Assembly: GCF_964253025.1 (NCBI RefSeq)
Contig: NZ_CAXUQC020000001.1
Coordinates: 930,001-994,000 of the forward strand
Direction of reading: 5' to 3'
DNA length: 64,000 nucleotides
Source of the DNA: Rhizobacter sp964253025
GTDB taxonomy: Bacteria > Pseudomonadota > Gammaproteobacteria > Burkholderiales > Burkholderiaceae_C
This document shows positions 17,019-25,356 of the stretch, piece by piece. Positions within the stretch are counted from its first letter, which is position 1; each line of letters starts with the position of its first letter. The notes under the pieces were generated by a model. The model made no database searches, had not been told where the DNA came from, and worked only from the letters and a program-made list of their open reading frames with translations. Made by a program: the position numbers and the translations under genes.

Positions 17019-17310
17019 GTCGATCTCCTGGCTGGGCGCCGCGTGGGCGCGTTCTCATTCGATGGAGGAACTCTACGGGCGGGGTTTCGGGGGGGCCATC
17101 GGACTGCTGCGTGAGGCCCTGTAGGACGGGGTGCTGGGACGCCGGCTGGCGTGATCCACCGGTCGGGCTGCACCGCGCTCTCGCGCCGAAAGCGCTTCGG
17201 CCCGCGGTCCACTGAGGACTGGCGGGCCGAAGCAATAGGCTGAACTGAGCGCGGCGTACCGGCTCGGCAGTGAAGGAGTGCGACGTCCTGCGACGCGGTG
17301 GCCGTCGCGG
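17019..17310. other. Intergenic stretch upstream of DUF1328 copy 1
   Basis: These 292 bp contain no gene. The only element noted is CCTGTAGGAC around 17118-17127, one of several TGTAGG sites in promoters of this island. The part next to 17311 would be the 3' flank of the minus-strand gene that ends there. Confidence 0.5.
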
Positions 17311-17961
17311 TCAGGCGGCTTCGCGGAGTCGTTCGTCAGCCGCTGCGGCCGCGGGCACGGGACGAGCCGGCATCTCGAACCCCGGCTGGTGCGGCGGATG
17401 GACCGGCCCTTCCGGCTCGTCTTCGCCTTGGAGGCCCGCGGCCATGGCGGTGACGGAGGCCAGCACGGAAGCCAGGCTGATCGGCGGCACCATCAAGGTC
17501 ATGAGGGCGCTGCCGGACACCCAGCGCCAAGGCCGCAGGCGGGTCACGGCCGCCCCGGCCAGGGCGGCACCTCCGAGCAGCAGCCACGGATGGCGTGCGG
17601 CGGCCGGCCCGAGCAGGTCACGTCCCGCCGTCGTGGCGAACGCCGCCGTGGCCTTCAGCGGATGCCGGGACCACCAGCGTCGAAGGTAGCGCACCGCCAT
17701 GGAGGCGACGGGAACGTCGCTCAGGGAGTCGACGAGCAGCCCGAGCCAGGCGGGCTCGTCCTCGGGTGCCACGTCGTCAGCGTACGCGTCGACGGGCGGC
17801 TCGGGTTGAAGCCGCTCCGGATGGTAAGTGCGGTCGATCCAATGGCGCAGGGCCGCGCGTGAGGCATCGAGTCGCGCCTGGGGTGACAGTGGCAACTCGG
17901 GCAGCACGGGTTCACCTTGCATCATCGGATCGATGTCGGTGGATTCGATGTTCGGGTTCAT
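17311..17961 (-). CDS. Conserved hypothetical membrane protein, third gene of a YqjD/YqjE-type operon
   Basis: I do not recognise a named family. The 216-aa protein has an acidic N-terminal region (MNPNIESTDIDPMMQGEPV), an amphipathic middle with RYLRRWWSRHPLK, two hydrophobic segments (HPWLLLGGAALAGAAVTRL and ALMTLMVPPISLASVLASV) and a proline-rich tail. Its start overlaps the stop of the holin-family gene by ATGA. The position after YqjD-like and YqjE-like genes is that of YqjK in E. coli, but no sequence likeness to YqjK is claimed. Confidence 0.7.
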   Translation of the reverse strand: MNPNIESTDIDPMMQGEPVLPELPLSPQARLDASRAALRHWIDRTYHPERLQPEPPVDAYADDVAPEDEPAWLGLLVDSLSDVPVASMAVRYLRRWWSRHPLKATAAFATTAGRDLLGPAAARHPWLLLGGAALAGAAVTRLRPWRWVSGSALMTLMVPPISLASVLASVTAMAAGLQGEDEPEGPVHPPHQPGFEMPARPVPAAAAADERLREAA

Positions 17962-18341
17962 GCCGACCTCGCCTGGTGGATCATGTGCAGGTCGGACTGG
18001 ATCTGGGCCTTGATGGCCGCGAACGCTTTCTCTGCCGAGGGACGTTTTGCCGCGAGCCCGGCACCGATCGCCACCAGCAGCGGCACGGCGGGAGCGGCGC
18101 CGAGAACCCACTGCGCGCCGGTCGACAGCCCGGGGGTAACGGCCCACAGCATGAGCGCCACGCCCGTCAGCATGGCGGCGATCACCAGGCACACCAGGGC
18201 GACCACGCTCAGTGCCAGCCGCAAGGTCCATCGTCGCTGCACTTCCTTCGCTTCGCATTCGATGAGCGCCGCATAGGCACCGACGTGGTCGGCGACGAGA
18301 TGCGGTTCGGTGGCGAGAAGGCGCACGAGCGGATGAATCAT
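17958..18341 (-). CDS. Phage holin superfamily III / YqjE-like membrane protein
   Basis: This 127-aa protein of the YqjE/holin_3_6 family has an N-terminal cytoplasmic helix with LIECEAKEVQRRWTLRL, two membrane helices (LALSVVALVCLVIAAMLTGVAL and VLGAAPAVPLLVAIGAGLAA) and a charged C-terminus. Despite the family name it is not phage DNA: these genes accompany DUF883/YqjD genes as stress-responsive membrane proteins. It overlaps the next gene by ATGA and lies 108 bp after the YqjD-like gene. Confidence 0.85.
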   Translation of the reverse strand: MIHPLVRLLATEPHLVADHVGAYAALIECEAKEVQRRWTLRLALSVVALVCLVIAAMLTGVALMLWAVTPGLSTGAQWVLGAAPAVPLLVAIGAGLAAKRPSAEKAFAAIKAQIQSDLHMIHQARSA

Positions 18342-18399
18342 GATTCGGCCGATGAGGTAGGCGCCGCGGTGCGGCGGGGAACGTGGTTCTCAAGCGCGG

Positions 18400-18436
18400 C
18401 GGGCCCGGTCCCGCGCTGTGCGCGGAATCGGGCCCG
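18400..18436 (-). other. Strong GC-rich hairpin between YqjD-like and YqjE-like genes
   Basis: The arms CGGGCCCG and CCGCGC pair with GCGCGG and CGGGCCCG across short internal loops. It follows the YqjD-like stop on the minus strand. There is no T run, so it may attenuate transcription or protect mRNA ends rather than act as a classical terminator. Confidence 0.45.
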
Positions 18437-18449
18437 GAACGCCGAAGCG

Positions 18450-18854
18450 TCAGAGGTCGTCGCGACGGCGACCGCTCTGCGCGAGGCTCAGCAACGCCAT
18501 CAGCGCGGCGCCGGCAGCGGCAGCGATGAGGACGGCCTTGACCGGTTCATCCTTCACGTAGCGAGCCGTGACGTCGGTCAGCGAGGTGGCGCGGTCGCGC
18601 ACCGTGTAGGCACTGTCCTTGACGGCGTCCAGTCCCTTGCGGGCCAGGGTCTCGGCCTGGGTGGCCAGGCGGGAGATGGCGGGCTGCACGTTGGCGCGGG
18701 CGGACTGGATGGCCGATTCGACGTGATCCAGCGCGTCGTTCGCGACTCGGCGGGAAGCGTGAACCGCGTTCTCCGCCGTGTCGGCTGCGCGCTCGGTGGC
18801 CGCCTGCGTCTGGTCATCGGAGGGCAGCATGCCTTGGGGCTTGTTGGGTGTCAT
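18450..18854 (-). CDS. DUF883 / YqjD-ElaB family membrane-anchored protein
   Basis: This 134-aa protein has a long amphipathic helical N-terminal region rich in Ala, Arg and Asp and a single C-terminal membrane anchor (AVLIAAAAGAALMALLSLA) followed by RRRDDL. That is the layout of YqjD/ElaB, inner-membrane proteins that in E. coli bind 70S ribosomes in stationary phase under RpoS. The preceding conserved YVKDEPVKAVL segment is the family signature. It is the first gene of the YqjD-YqjE-like operon. Ribosome binding is inferred from the family. Confidence 0.85.
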   Translation of the reverse strand: MTPNKPQGMLPSDDQTQAATERAADTAENAVHASRRVANDALDHVESAIQSARANVQPAISRLATQAETLARKGLDAVKDSAYTVRDRATSLTDVTARYVKDEPVKAVLIAAAAGAALMALLSLAQSGRRRDDL

Positions 18855-18912
18855 GGTCGGATTCCCTGTTGTTGGTTGTGAACGGAACTCGCGTTCTCAC
18901 GGAGACGGGCGA

Positions 18913-19077
18913 CTAGCCCTTCTTGATGAGGCTGAACAGGAAGCTCGCGACGGCCAGCACGGCGAACACGATGAAGAGGATCTTGGCGATGCCGGCGGCA
19001 CTGGCGGCGATGCCACCAAAACCGAACAGCGCGGCGATCAGCGCAATGACGAAAAAGACAACGGCGTAGTGCAGCAT
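18913..19077 (-). CDS. DUF1328 small membrane protein (copy 2)
   Basis: This 54-aa paralogue of the gene at 16839-17018 begins MLHYAVVFFVIALIAALFGF and continues with GGIAASAAGIAKILFIVFAV. Two hydrophobic helices with a Gly/Ala turn mark DUF1328. AAGGAG lies 7 nt before the ATG. A TGTAGG-N6-CTTACC element lies about 140 bp upstream. The function is unknown; the repeated presence near stress genes suggests a membrane stress role. Confidence 0.92.
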   Translation of the reverse strand: MLHYAVVFFVIALIAALFGFGGIAASAAGIAKILFIVFAVLAVASFLFSLIKKG

Positions 19078-19214
19078 GGTGGGCTCCTTGGGGTCAGGCT
19101 TCAGACGAATCGTTTGAAGGGTTTGAGGACTGGTGAAACGGAGCTTATTGCCGCACCTCAGAGACCACCATGAGACTGGGGCCCGAGGGGGTGTCGGCGG
19201 CCCCTCGCTGCCCT

Positions 19215-19232
19215 TGTAGGAAAGCCCTTACC
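19215..19232. promoter_or_regulatory. TGTAGG-N6-CTTACC imperfect dyad upstream of DUF1328 copy 2
   Basis: The site reads TGTAGG, six bases, CTTACC: four of six bases match the reverse complement of the left arm. The spacing equals that of the perfect dyad at 21999-22016. It overlaps the stop codon of the histidine kinase gene and lies in the promoter region of the minus-strand DUF1328 gene. Confidence 0.4.
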
Positions 19233-20628
19233 CCGGCGCGCCCGCCGTCGCGTCCGGTCCAGGAGCTGGCGGGGCGGGCGGTTCGGCCAATTGCGGCAGG
19301 CTGGCGCGGATCTGCGTGCCCTCACCGGGCCGGGCCTGCAGGGCCATCTGGCCTCCCTCCGCCTCGACCCGGTAGCGCATGCCCAGGAGTCCGTGACTCA
19401 TCGGGCGCTTCACGCTCGTGTCGAAGCCCACTCCGTCGTCCTTGACGATCACCTCCACGCGGCCGTCCACCACCTGCACGCTGATCGACACGTGCTTGGC
19501 CTGCGCGTACTTGGCGATGTTCGTCAGGGCCTCCTGCACGAGCCGGTAGATGGTCAGTTCGCTGGACTGCTTGAGGCGGACGGCCTCCAACTGGGTGGCG
19601 ACCGGGATGCCAGACCGCTCGGCGAACTCGCGGCTGAGGATCTCGAGTGCGGCCACCAGACCGAGGTTGTTCAGGGAGGAGGGGCGCAGGTCCTCGATGA
19701 TGCGGCGCTTCAACGCGATGCCGTCATTCAGCGTTTCGTTGAGGTGGGTGATGCGCTCCTGTGCTTCGGGCGTGATGGTCCCGATGCGTGACTTCAGCCG
19801 CGCGACGTCCAGCTTGGCGGCGGTCAGGAGCGCACCCAGTTCGTCGTGCAGGTCGCGCGCCAAGCGGTTGCGTTCGTCTTCTCGGGCGGTCTGCAGGTGG
19901 TGGGCCAGTTCGGTGAGCTGTGCCGTGCGGCCCTTCACCTGGTGCTCGAGCAGATCGCGCTCGACCTGGAGGGCGAGCTGCTGGCGCCTGCGTTCCTGGT
20001 CGAGGGTGGCGGTCTGGCGGAGGTACATGAAGAAGGCCAGCACACTGAGGGCCGTCATGGCCGCCACGCCCAGGCGGCTGAGCTGCAGCGTCTGGTAGAC
20101 GGACGCCCGGCTGGCGGTGATCTGGTCGGTCTCCCGCTTGAAGAGCCGCTCGGAGGCGACACGAATGGCCTCCATCTGCTCGCGCCCGATGTCGGTCTCG
20201 ATGACGGCGCGCCAGGCGTCCTCCCGGCCTTCGGTGCGCAGCTGGATGGTGGTGTCCATCTCGGAGAGCTTCTTGTTCACCAGACCGGCCAGCACGGTGA
20301 AGTCGGTCACCTGCTGCGGCTCCTTCGCATAGAAGTCCTGCAGGGTGCGCATCGTCTGGCCGATGTTGTCCATCGTCTTGCGGTACGGCTCCAGGTATTC
20401 CGGCCGGCCGGTGATGAGGTAGCCCCGTTGACCGTTCTCGGCGTCCAGCACCTGCCGGATGAGCACCAGGTTGTTGATGCGAGCCACGGCAAGGTGGCCC
20501 AGGCGGTCGAGGGAGTCCACCGACGAGCGGTACGACGACTCGCTGATCGCCATCAGGCTCAGGGCGGTGATCACCGCCAAGGGGAAGGTGATGGCACTGC
20601 GCCTGAAGCGCCGAATGAAGTTCTTCAT
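19228..20628 (-). CDS. CHASE3 sensor histidine kinase (NarX/DegS-type HisKA_3)
   Basis: This 466-aa inner-membrane kinase has a first membrane helix at about residues 13-30, a periplasmic CHASE3 domain (VLDAENGQRGYLITGRPEYLEPY is its hallmark), a second helix at about 185-203 and a coiled coil. The HisKA_3 domain follows with phosphoacceptor H261 in LARDLHDELGALL. The HATPase domain has VQEALTNIAKYAQA and VKDDGVGFD. The ATG at 20628 is preferred; a TTG lies 21 bp upstream. It is divergent from a NarL-type regulator gene, almost certainly its partner. The neighbourhood suggests control of stress genes. Confidence 0.93.
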   Translation of the reverse strand: MKNFIRRFRRSAITFPLAVITALSLMAISESSYRSSVDSLDRLGHLAVARINNLVLIRQVLDAENGQRGYLITGRPEYLEPYRKTMDNIGQTMRTLQDFYAKEPQQVTDFTVLAGLVNKKLSEMDTTIQLRTEGREDAWRAVIETDIGREQMEAIRVASERLFKRETDQITASRASVYQTLQLSRLGVAAMTALSVLAFFMYLRQTATLDQERRRQQLALQVERDLLEHQVKGRTAQLTELAHHLQTAREDERNRLARDLHDELGALLTAAKLDVARLKSRIGTITPEAQERITHLNETLNDGIALKRRIIEDLRPSSLNNLGLVAALEILSREFAERSGIPVATQLEAVRLKQSSELTIYRLVQEALTNIAKYAQAKHVSISVQVVDGRVEVIVKDDGVGFDTSVKRPMSHGLLGMRYRVEAEGGQMALQARPGEGTQIRASLPQLAEPPAPPAPGPDATAGAPG

Positions 20629-20693
20629 GCCTTGATCCGTTTCATGCAACTAGAATGATTCGTGACGCAACCCACACACTGTTCGAAACCGAC

Positions 20694-21326
20694 ATGATCA
20701 AAGTTGCCATCGTTGACGACCATGCCCTCGTTCGTGCCGGCCTGCGCCAGTACCTCTCCGAACAGGTCGATCTGCAGATCGTGGCCGAGGCCGCCAACGG
20801 CCGTGAGGCCCTCGACATCGTTCGCAAGGGCCTCGTGGACGTGCTTGTCATGGACCTGTCCATGCCCGAGCAGAGCGGGGTCGACGCGCTGGCTGCGATC
20901 CGGGCGCGCGCGCCGGAGCTGCCTGTTCTGATCCTGAGCGGCTTCCCGGAAGCGCACTACGCCACCACGCTGCTGCGACAAGGCGCGAGCGGCTACCTGA
21001 ACAAGGAATGCGACCCCGAGGAAATCGTCACCGCGATCCGCACGGTGGCGCGGGGCCGCAAGTACATCACGCCGGCCGTTGCCGAGCTGCTGGCCGACAA
21101 CCTGGGTGGCAACGCCGACAAGCCGCTTCATGAGCAATTGTCCGAGCGTGAGTTCCAGGTGTTCCTGCGGCTCGCCAAGGGTGAGACCATCGGCCACATG
21201 GCCGACAGCCTGTCGCTGAGCGTGAAGACGGTGAGCACGTATCGCACGCGCGTGATGGAGAAGATGAAGCTCGAGTCCAACAGCGACCTGACCTACTACG
21301 CGCTCAAGAACGGCCTCATCCAGTGA
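20694..21326 (+). CDS. NarL/FixJ-type response regulator, partner of the CHASE3 kinase
   Basis: This 210-aa regulator has an N-terminal receiver domain (acidic pocket VDDH, phosphoacceptor D54 in VLVMDLSMPE, Lys in YLNKE) and a C-terminal LuxR-type HTH (LSEREFQVFLRLAKGETIGHMADSLSLSVKTVSTYRTRVMEKM). The ATG at 20694 gives MIKVAIVDDHALVRAGL, the standard beginning; longer frames are non-conserved. A TAGAAT -10-like hexamer is at 20651-20656. It is closely related to the regulator at 40396-41034. The TGTAGG sites in this island may be its operators. Confidence 0.94.
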   Translation: MIKVAIVDDHALVRAGLRQYLSEQVDLQIVAEAANGREALDIVRKGLVDVLVMDLSMPEQSGVDALAAIRARAPELPVLILSGFPEAHYATTLLRQGASGYLNKECDPEEIVTAIRTVARGRKYITPAVAELLADNLGGNADKPLHEQLSEREFQVFLRLAKGETIGHMADSLSLSVKTVSTYRTRVMEKMKLESNSDLTYYALKNGLIQ

Positions 21327-21400
21327 GGCAGTGGCCTGCCCAGGCCAGCGCCGGGAGGCGCGGGCCGGGGAAGGGCGGGGCGTGAGGCGCACCGGGCGCC

Positions 21401-21802
21401 TCAAAGGGCGCCCATCACCGATGTCGACGTGTCACCCGCCGCCAGCTTCTGGCAATAGGCGATGAGGGCGTCGATCTCATTCGATTTGTCGAACACCTTG
21501 TCGGCCCCGAGCTCCGCGCATTTGCGCCGCATGTCGGGGGTGGCGTAGTTGCTGAGCACGACCAGCTTGGCCTGCCCGGGCGCGCGCGCACTGGCGGCCA
21601 GGACGCCGAGGCCCGAGCCACTCTTGAGGAAGATGTCGATGATGACCAGGTCGCAGACGTTGCGAGGCTGAGAGAGCCAATAGACAGCGGCGGACTCGTT
21701 GTCCGCCGTACCCACCACCTCCACCGCAACCAGTTCCTCGAGCGTCGCGATGAGGTTCTCGCGGATCACCGGGCTGTCTTCGACGATGTAGGTTTTCAAC
21801 AT
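21401..21802 (-). CDS. Single-domain response regulator (receiver only)
   Basis: This 133-aa protein is a receiver domain without output: VEDSPVIRENLIATL acidic pocket, D56 in LVIIDIFLKSGSG, the TSer position in VLSNYA and the Lys in KVFDKSNEID. It may relay phosphate or act as a phosphate sink for the neighbouring CHASE3 kinase or for another kinase. The gene converges on the NarL-type regulator gene. A TTGTAGGAATCGGC element is 36 bp upstream of its ATG. The start at 21802 gives the standard MLKTYIVEDSP. Confidence 0.9.
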   Translation of the reverse strand: MLKTYIVEDSPVIRENLIATLEELVAVEVVGTADNESAAVYWLSQPRNVCDLVIIDIFLKSGSGLGVLAASARAPGQAKLVVLSNYATPDMRRKCAELGADKVFDKSNEIDALIAYCQKLAAGDTSTSVMGAL

Positions 21803-22227
21803 GGCAGCGAGCTTTGCATCGTGCCTGCGCACTCTTGTTGTAGGAATCGGCGGAGCATACCCGTGCTCGCTTCGGCGCACTGCACACTGGCTGCCCACCG
21901 GGCGCAGTGACAGCAGTCCGCTGCGGGTACAGCTTCGATCATGGCGGAATTCTAATGAGACGGATGCCTCGAAAGCGTCGGGGGAGTGCCGGAGTCCTTG
22001 TAGGAATCGGCCTACACGCCTACGGGACATCGACCGGCGTAGGACCGCACCGACACGGGAACCCTTGCTCGTCCGGCAGTCTCATGGCGCATCGCTTCAT
22101 AGACTGCTGACGGAGGCGCCCAGAGACCGGTGGCAATCCTCGCACCGGGCGGCGAGCGGTCTCGTGCGGCAAGGACGGATACCGCTCGCTCGATCGTCCC
22201 CTCCGCCGTTCCGATCGGAGAATTGTC
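21803..22227. promoter_or_regulatory. 425-bp divergent control region with TGTAGG elements
   Basis: No gene lies here. TTGTAGGAATCGGC occurs twice, at 21838-21851 and 21998-22011. The second copy extends into a perfect dyad TGTAGG-N6-CCTACA at 21999-22016. Further CCTACG (22018) and CGTAGGA (22038) fragments follow within 30 bp. The region separates the receiver-only gene (minus) from the hemerythrin-like gene (plus), so both may respond to one regulator. Confidence 0.5.
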
Positions 22228-22761
22228 ATGACCACGTATGCCCCGCCAGCGCCCTTCGACGCCATTGCGCTCCTGCTGCAGAACCGCAGTTCGGTGCAGG
22301 GCCTGCTCGACGCCTATGACGCGCTTTGCGATCGCCAAGGCGACGTGCGTTCGGAGAAGCTCGCCGTGGTGGAACGCCTGAGCCTGGAGCTGACGCTCGA
22401 CACCCAGGTGGAGGAGGAGATGCTGGTGCCCGCCCTGCATCGCGCTGGCATCGACCTTTCGCCGGTGCTCGCCGTGCACGATTGCGCGTGGGCCCTGGTG
22501 GCCCGCATGTCGATGGGTGACCCGGGCGACCTTCGCTACGACGGCAAGGTCCAGGCGCTGGGCCGCGACCTGCGCCACCACCTGCGTCGGGCGCACGAAC
22601 AGACGGTCCCTGCGCTGGTCGGGACCGACGTGGACCTCGGCGAGCTCGGCGCACGCATGATCGCCCGCAAGGTGCAGTTGATGGAGGCCGTGGAGCGCGA
22701 GGAGCAAGAGGACGAATCGGACGATCCGGTGGGCCGTCCGGTGTCGGCGCGCTTGCACTGA
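22228..22761 (+). CDS. Hemerythrin-like (HHE) protein with missing iron ligands
   Basis: This 177-aa all-helical protein matches the hemerythrin HHE layout: a first helix (IALLLQNRSSVQGLLDAYDAL), a second with VEEEMLVPAL, a third with HDCAWALVARM and a fourth with RHHLRRAHEQTVPAL. Normally the first helix carries DH and the second HxxxEEE; here these are NR and DTQVEEE. At least two expected iron-ligand histidines are absent, so diiron and oxygen binding is doubtful. The C-terminus (about 145-177) is charged and non-conserved. Two TGTAGG dyads lie upstream. Confidence 0.78.
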   Translation: MTTYAPPAPFDAIALLLQNRSSVQGLLDAYDALCDRQGDVRSEKLAVVERLSLELTLDTQVEEEMLVPALHRAGIDLSPVLAVHDCAWALVARMSMGDPGDLRYDGKVQALGRDLRHHLRRAHEQTVPALVGTDVDLGELGARMIARKVQLMEAVEREEQEDESDDPVGRPVSARLH

Positions 22762-22941
22762 TCCGCCGGAGGCTGCCTCCCGCCCGCCATCCTAGAATGG
22801 CGAAGTTCACCTGCCATCCACGCCGCTCCCCGGGACGGTGAGCGAGAGACGGTGATCGAGACCGAGGTGCGATGCGCCTCTTCGTCCTGGGCGAACGGGT
22901 CGGCCGCCCGACACCCATCCTGCGCTGAACGAGGAAACCAC

Positions 22942-24201
22942 TTGCCCACGCCCACCACCATCCAGCTCATTGGCGCCGTCCTGTTCGCCGTGGCCCTCGT
23001 GCACACGTTCTCGACCAAGTTCTTCGAGCACCTCGCGCACACGCGCCCGCGGCATGCCGGCCTCTGGCACCTGCTGGGCGAGGTCGAGGTCGTGTTCGGC
23101 TTCTGGGCCATGGTCCTCATGCTCTTCATGTTCGCGATCGCGGGCAAGGAAGACGCGACCACCTACCTCGACTCCCGCAACTTCACCGAACCGATGTTCG
23201 TGTTCGCCATCATGGTGATCGCCGGCACACGCCCCGTGCTGCAGATGGCGGGCGGGGCCGTGCGTCTGATCGCGAGCTTCCTGCCCTTCGGCAAAGGCAT
23301 GTCGATGTACTTCGTGGTGTTGTCGGTCGTGCCGATGCTCGGCTCCTTCATCACCGAGCCGGCGGCGATGACCCTCGCTGCGCTGATGCTGCGCGACACG
23401 TTGCTGTCGCGGCCGGTGTCCACCCGGCTCAAGTACTCCACCCTTGGCGTGCTGTTCGTGAACATTTCGATCGGCGGCACGCTCACGCCGTTTGCGGCGC
23501 CGCCGGTGCTCATGGTGGCCGGCGTCTGGAACTGGGACATCTGGTTCATGATCGCCAACTTCGGCTGGAAGGCCGCCGTAGCGGTGACCGTGAATGCCGC
23601 CATTGCGACGTTCATCTTTCGCAACCAGCTGGGCCACATGGGCCAGCGTGCGGGCAATGCTGCAAGTCAGGTACCGGTGGCGGTCATGGTCGTCCAGCTG
23701 CTGTTCCTCGCCGGGGTGGTGGTCTTTGCGCATCACCCCGCGGTGTTCCTCGGCCTGCTGCTGTTCTTCCTCGGATTCGCCACGGCCTACGAGCGCTACC
23801 AGGACCGCCTCATCCTTCGCGAGGCGCTGCTCGTCGCGTTCTTTCTCGGCGGACTGGTGGTGCTCGGCGGGCAGCAGCAATGGTGGCTGCAGCCGGTGCT
23901 GCTGGGCATGGATGCCAATGCCGTGTTCTTTGGTGCCGCCGCGCTGACCGCCATCACCGACAACGCCGCGCTCACCTACCTGGGCTCCCTGGTGCCGGGC
24001 CTCAGCGAGGAGTTCAAGATCGCCCTGGTGGCCGGCGCGGTGACCGGTGGTGGCCTGACCGTCATTGCCAACGCACCCAACCCCGCCGGAGCCTCCATCC
24101 TGAAGGAGAAGTTCGAGCATGGCGCGATCCATCCGCTCGGGCTGCTCGTGGCCGCGCTGCCGCCGACGCTCGTGGCGGTGCTGGCGTTCCGCCTCCTGTG
24201 A
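22942..24201 (+). CDS. Putative Na+/H+ antiporter (PF07399-type)
   Basis: This 419-aa polytopic membrane protein matches the putative Na+/H+ antiporter family of bacteria and plants. Hydrophobic segments run throughout; conserved-looking polar stretches include FITEPAAMTLAALMLRD, GGTLTPFAAPPVLMVAG, ALTAITDNAALTYLGSLVPG and VIANAPNPAGASIL. A TTG start at 22942 is chosen because GAGGAA lies 6 nt upstream and the in-frame upstream extension is not hydrophobic. No partner gene is evident. Transport function rests on the family. Confidence 0.85.
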   Translation: MPTPTTIQLIGAVLFAVALVHTFSTKFFEHLAHTRPRHAGLWHLLGEVEVVFGFWAMVLMLFMFAIAGKEDATTYLDSRNFTEPMFVFAIMVIAGTRPVLQMAGGAVRLIASFLPFGKGMSMYFVVLSVVPMLGSFITEPAAMTLAALMLRDTLLSRPVSTRLKYSTLGVLFVNISIGGTLTPFAAPPVLMVAGVWNWDIWFMIANFGWKAAVAVTVNAAIATFIFRNQLGHMGQRAGNAASQVPVAVMVVQLLFLAGVVVFAHHPAVFLGLLLFFLGFATAYERYQDRLILREALLVAFFLGGLVVLGGQQQWWLQPVLLGMDANAVFFGAAALTAITDNAALTYLGSLVPGLSEEFKIALVAGAVTGGGLTVIANAPNPAGASILKEKFEHGAIHPLGLLVAALPPTLVAVLAFRLL

Positions 24202-24202
24202 A

Positions 24203-24236
24203 CTTCGGCGAGCTTCGGCGCTTCGGCGAGCTTCGA
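24203..24236. repeat. Short tandem repeat CTTCGGCGAG / CTTCGGCG
   Basis: The units CTTCGGCGAG, CTTCGGCG, CTTCGGCGAG, CTTCGA follow one another just after the antiporter stop. The block is 34 bp, non-coding, and lies between converging genes. Confidence 0.6.
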
Positions 24237-24419
24237 CCGGGTCTGCTGGACTGACGCCACGGGGGCGCGGCAGCATGGTCGCAAGACGTGCTGCACGTCA
24301 CCCGGCTCGGGTGGCGGCATCGCCTGGCGACGGATCGCCCGGCCCGGGCAGACAGCAAATGGACCGCGCAGGTCGGTCAACCTGTGCCTTCGGTCTTCTG
24401 CCTCAGCCGTCTTGCAGGC

Positions 24420-25325
24420 TCAGAGCCGTCTCACCTGCACATCCACCGTCATGCCGAGGTAGGCATTGCGCTCGCCGAACCAGCTGCCCGAGATGGGAGC
24501 TGCCTGACGGGGATCGCGGGCCACGCCCACGCGGATCAGCTGGGCGCCGCCCGTGAGGTTGTTCGTGGGGTCGAACGGCACCCAGCCGGCGCCCGGCAGA
24601 TAAGCCTGCAGCCAGGCATGGGTGGAGCCGGCGCCGGTGACGCTCGTCGGGCTGCCTTCCTCCGTTTCGTCGAGCGGCATGCCGTCGCGGCGCGGGTCGT
24701 AGAGGTAGCCCGAGACGAACCGGGTGGCGACCCCCAACCGGCGGGCTGCCTCCATCATCAGGAGGGCGAAGTCGCGGCAGCTGCCGCTCCCGCGCGACAG
24801 CGTCTCGATGGGGGTCTGCGTCCCTTCCTCGTTGCGACCGGCGTAGACCATGCTGTTGCGGATGTGCTGGTTCATCGCCAGCAGCATGGCGCGGGTGCCC
24901 GTCGGTCCGTCGGTCCGCAGGAACTGGCGCGCCCAGGCGGTGAGGCGGCCTTCCGGGTCGTCATGGTGGGGACGCAGGTAGTGCTCGAGGTCGAAGCGCT
25001 CCTCCACCGAGTAGGCAAAGGGGAAGTACTCGGCCCCAGGCGCCAGCGGCAGCTCGTGGGTGTTGCCGAGCGCATGCTCGATGCGGAAGCTGCACACGAT
25101 GGTCAGCTGATCGGCCAGGGCCAGCGGCGTCACCAGGGCAACCGAATTCGAGTGCGGGTCCTGGATCATCCGGATGGCCGCGTCGGGGCTCACCACCAGA
25201 TCGGTGGCGAGCACCCGCAGGTCGTGGCTGTCACGCGGGCGGAACATCACCCGGTGCTCGCCAAAGCGCACCGCCCGGGCGTAGCGGTAGGTGGTGGTGT
25301 GGGTGATGTCGTACTGGATCGTCAT
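24420..25325 (-). CDS. Transglutaminase-like family protein
   Basis: This 301-aa protein has an N-terminal beta domain (YDITHTTTYRYARAVRFGEHRVMFRPR) followed by a transglutaminase core with the Cys-His-Asp triad: Cys in GSGSCRDFALLMMEAAR, His in GSTHAWLQAY and Asp in WVPFDPTNN. Bacterial members are thought to be papain-like proteases or amide-forming enzymes. In many proteobacteria such genes sit with alpha-E and ATP-grasp genes, which are absent here. The start at 25325 gives MTIQYDITHTT. Confidence 0.9.
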   Translation of the reverse strand: MTIQYDITHTTTYRYARAVRFGEHRVMFRPRDSHDLRVLATDLVVSPDAAIRMIQDPHSNSVALVTPLALADQLTIVCSFRIEHALGNTHELPLAPGAEYFPFAYSVEERFDLEHYLRPHHDDPEGRLTAWARQFLRTDGPTGTRAMLLAMNQHIRNSMVYAGRNEEGTQTPIETLSRGSGSCRDFALLMMEAARRLGVATRFVSGYLYDPRRDGMPLDETEEGSPTSVTGAGSTHAWLQAYLPGAGWVPFDPTNNLTGGAQLIRVGVARDPRQAAPISGSWFGERNAYLGMTVDVQVRRL

Positions 25326-25356
25326 GTGGGTCAGCAGCCCGCCGCACGGCCGATGT

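Noticed and set aside
17958..18341. Prophage remnant suggested by the holin-family gene
   Set aside because: The gene is YqjE-like and sits in a typical stress-membrane operon; no other phage genes are near.
21384..21402. GAGGCGC/GCGCCTC hairpin as terminator between the converging regulator genes
   Set aside because: It overlaps the stop codon of the receiver gene and lacks a T run.
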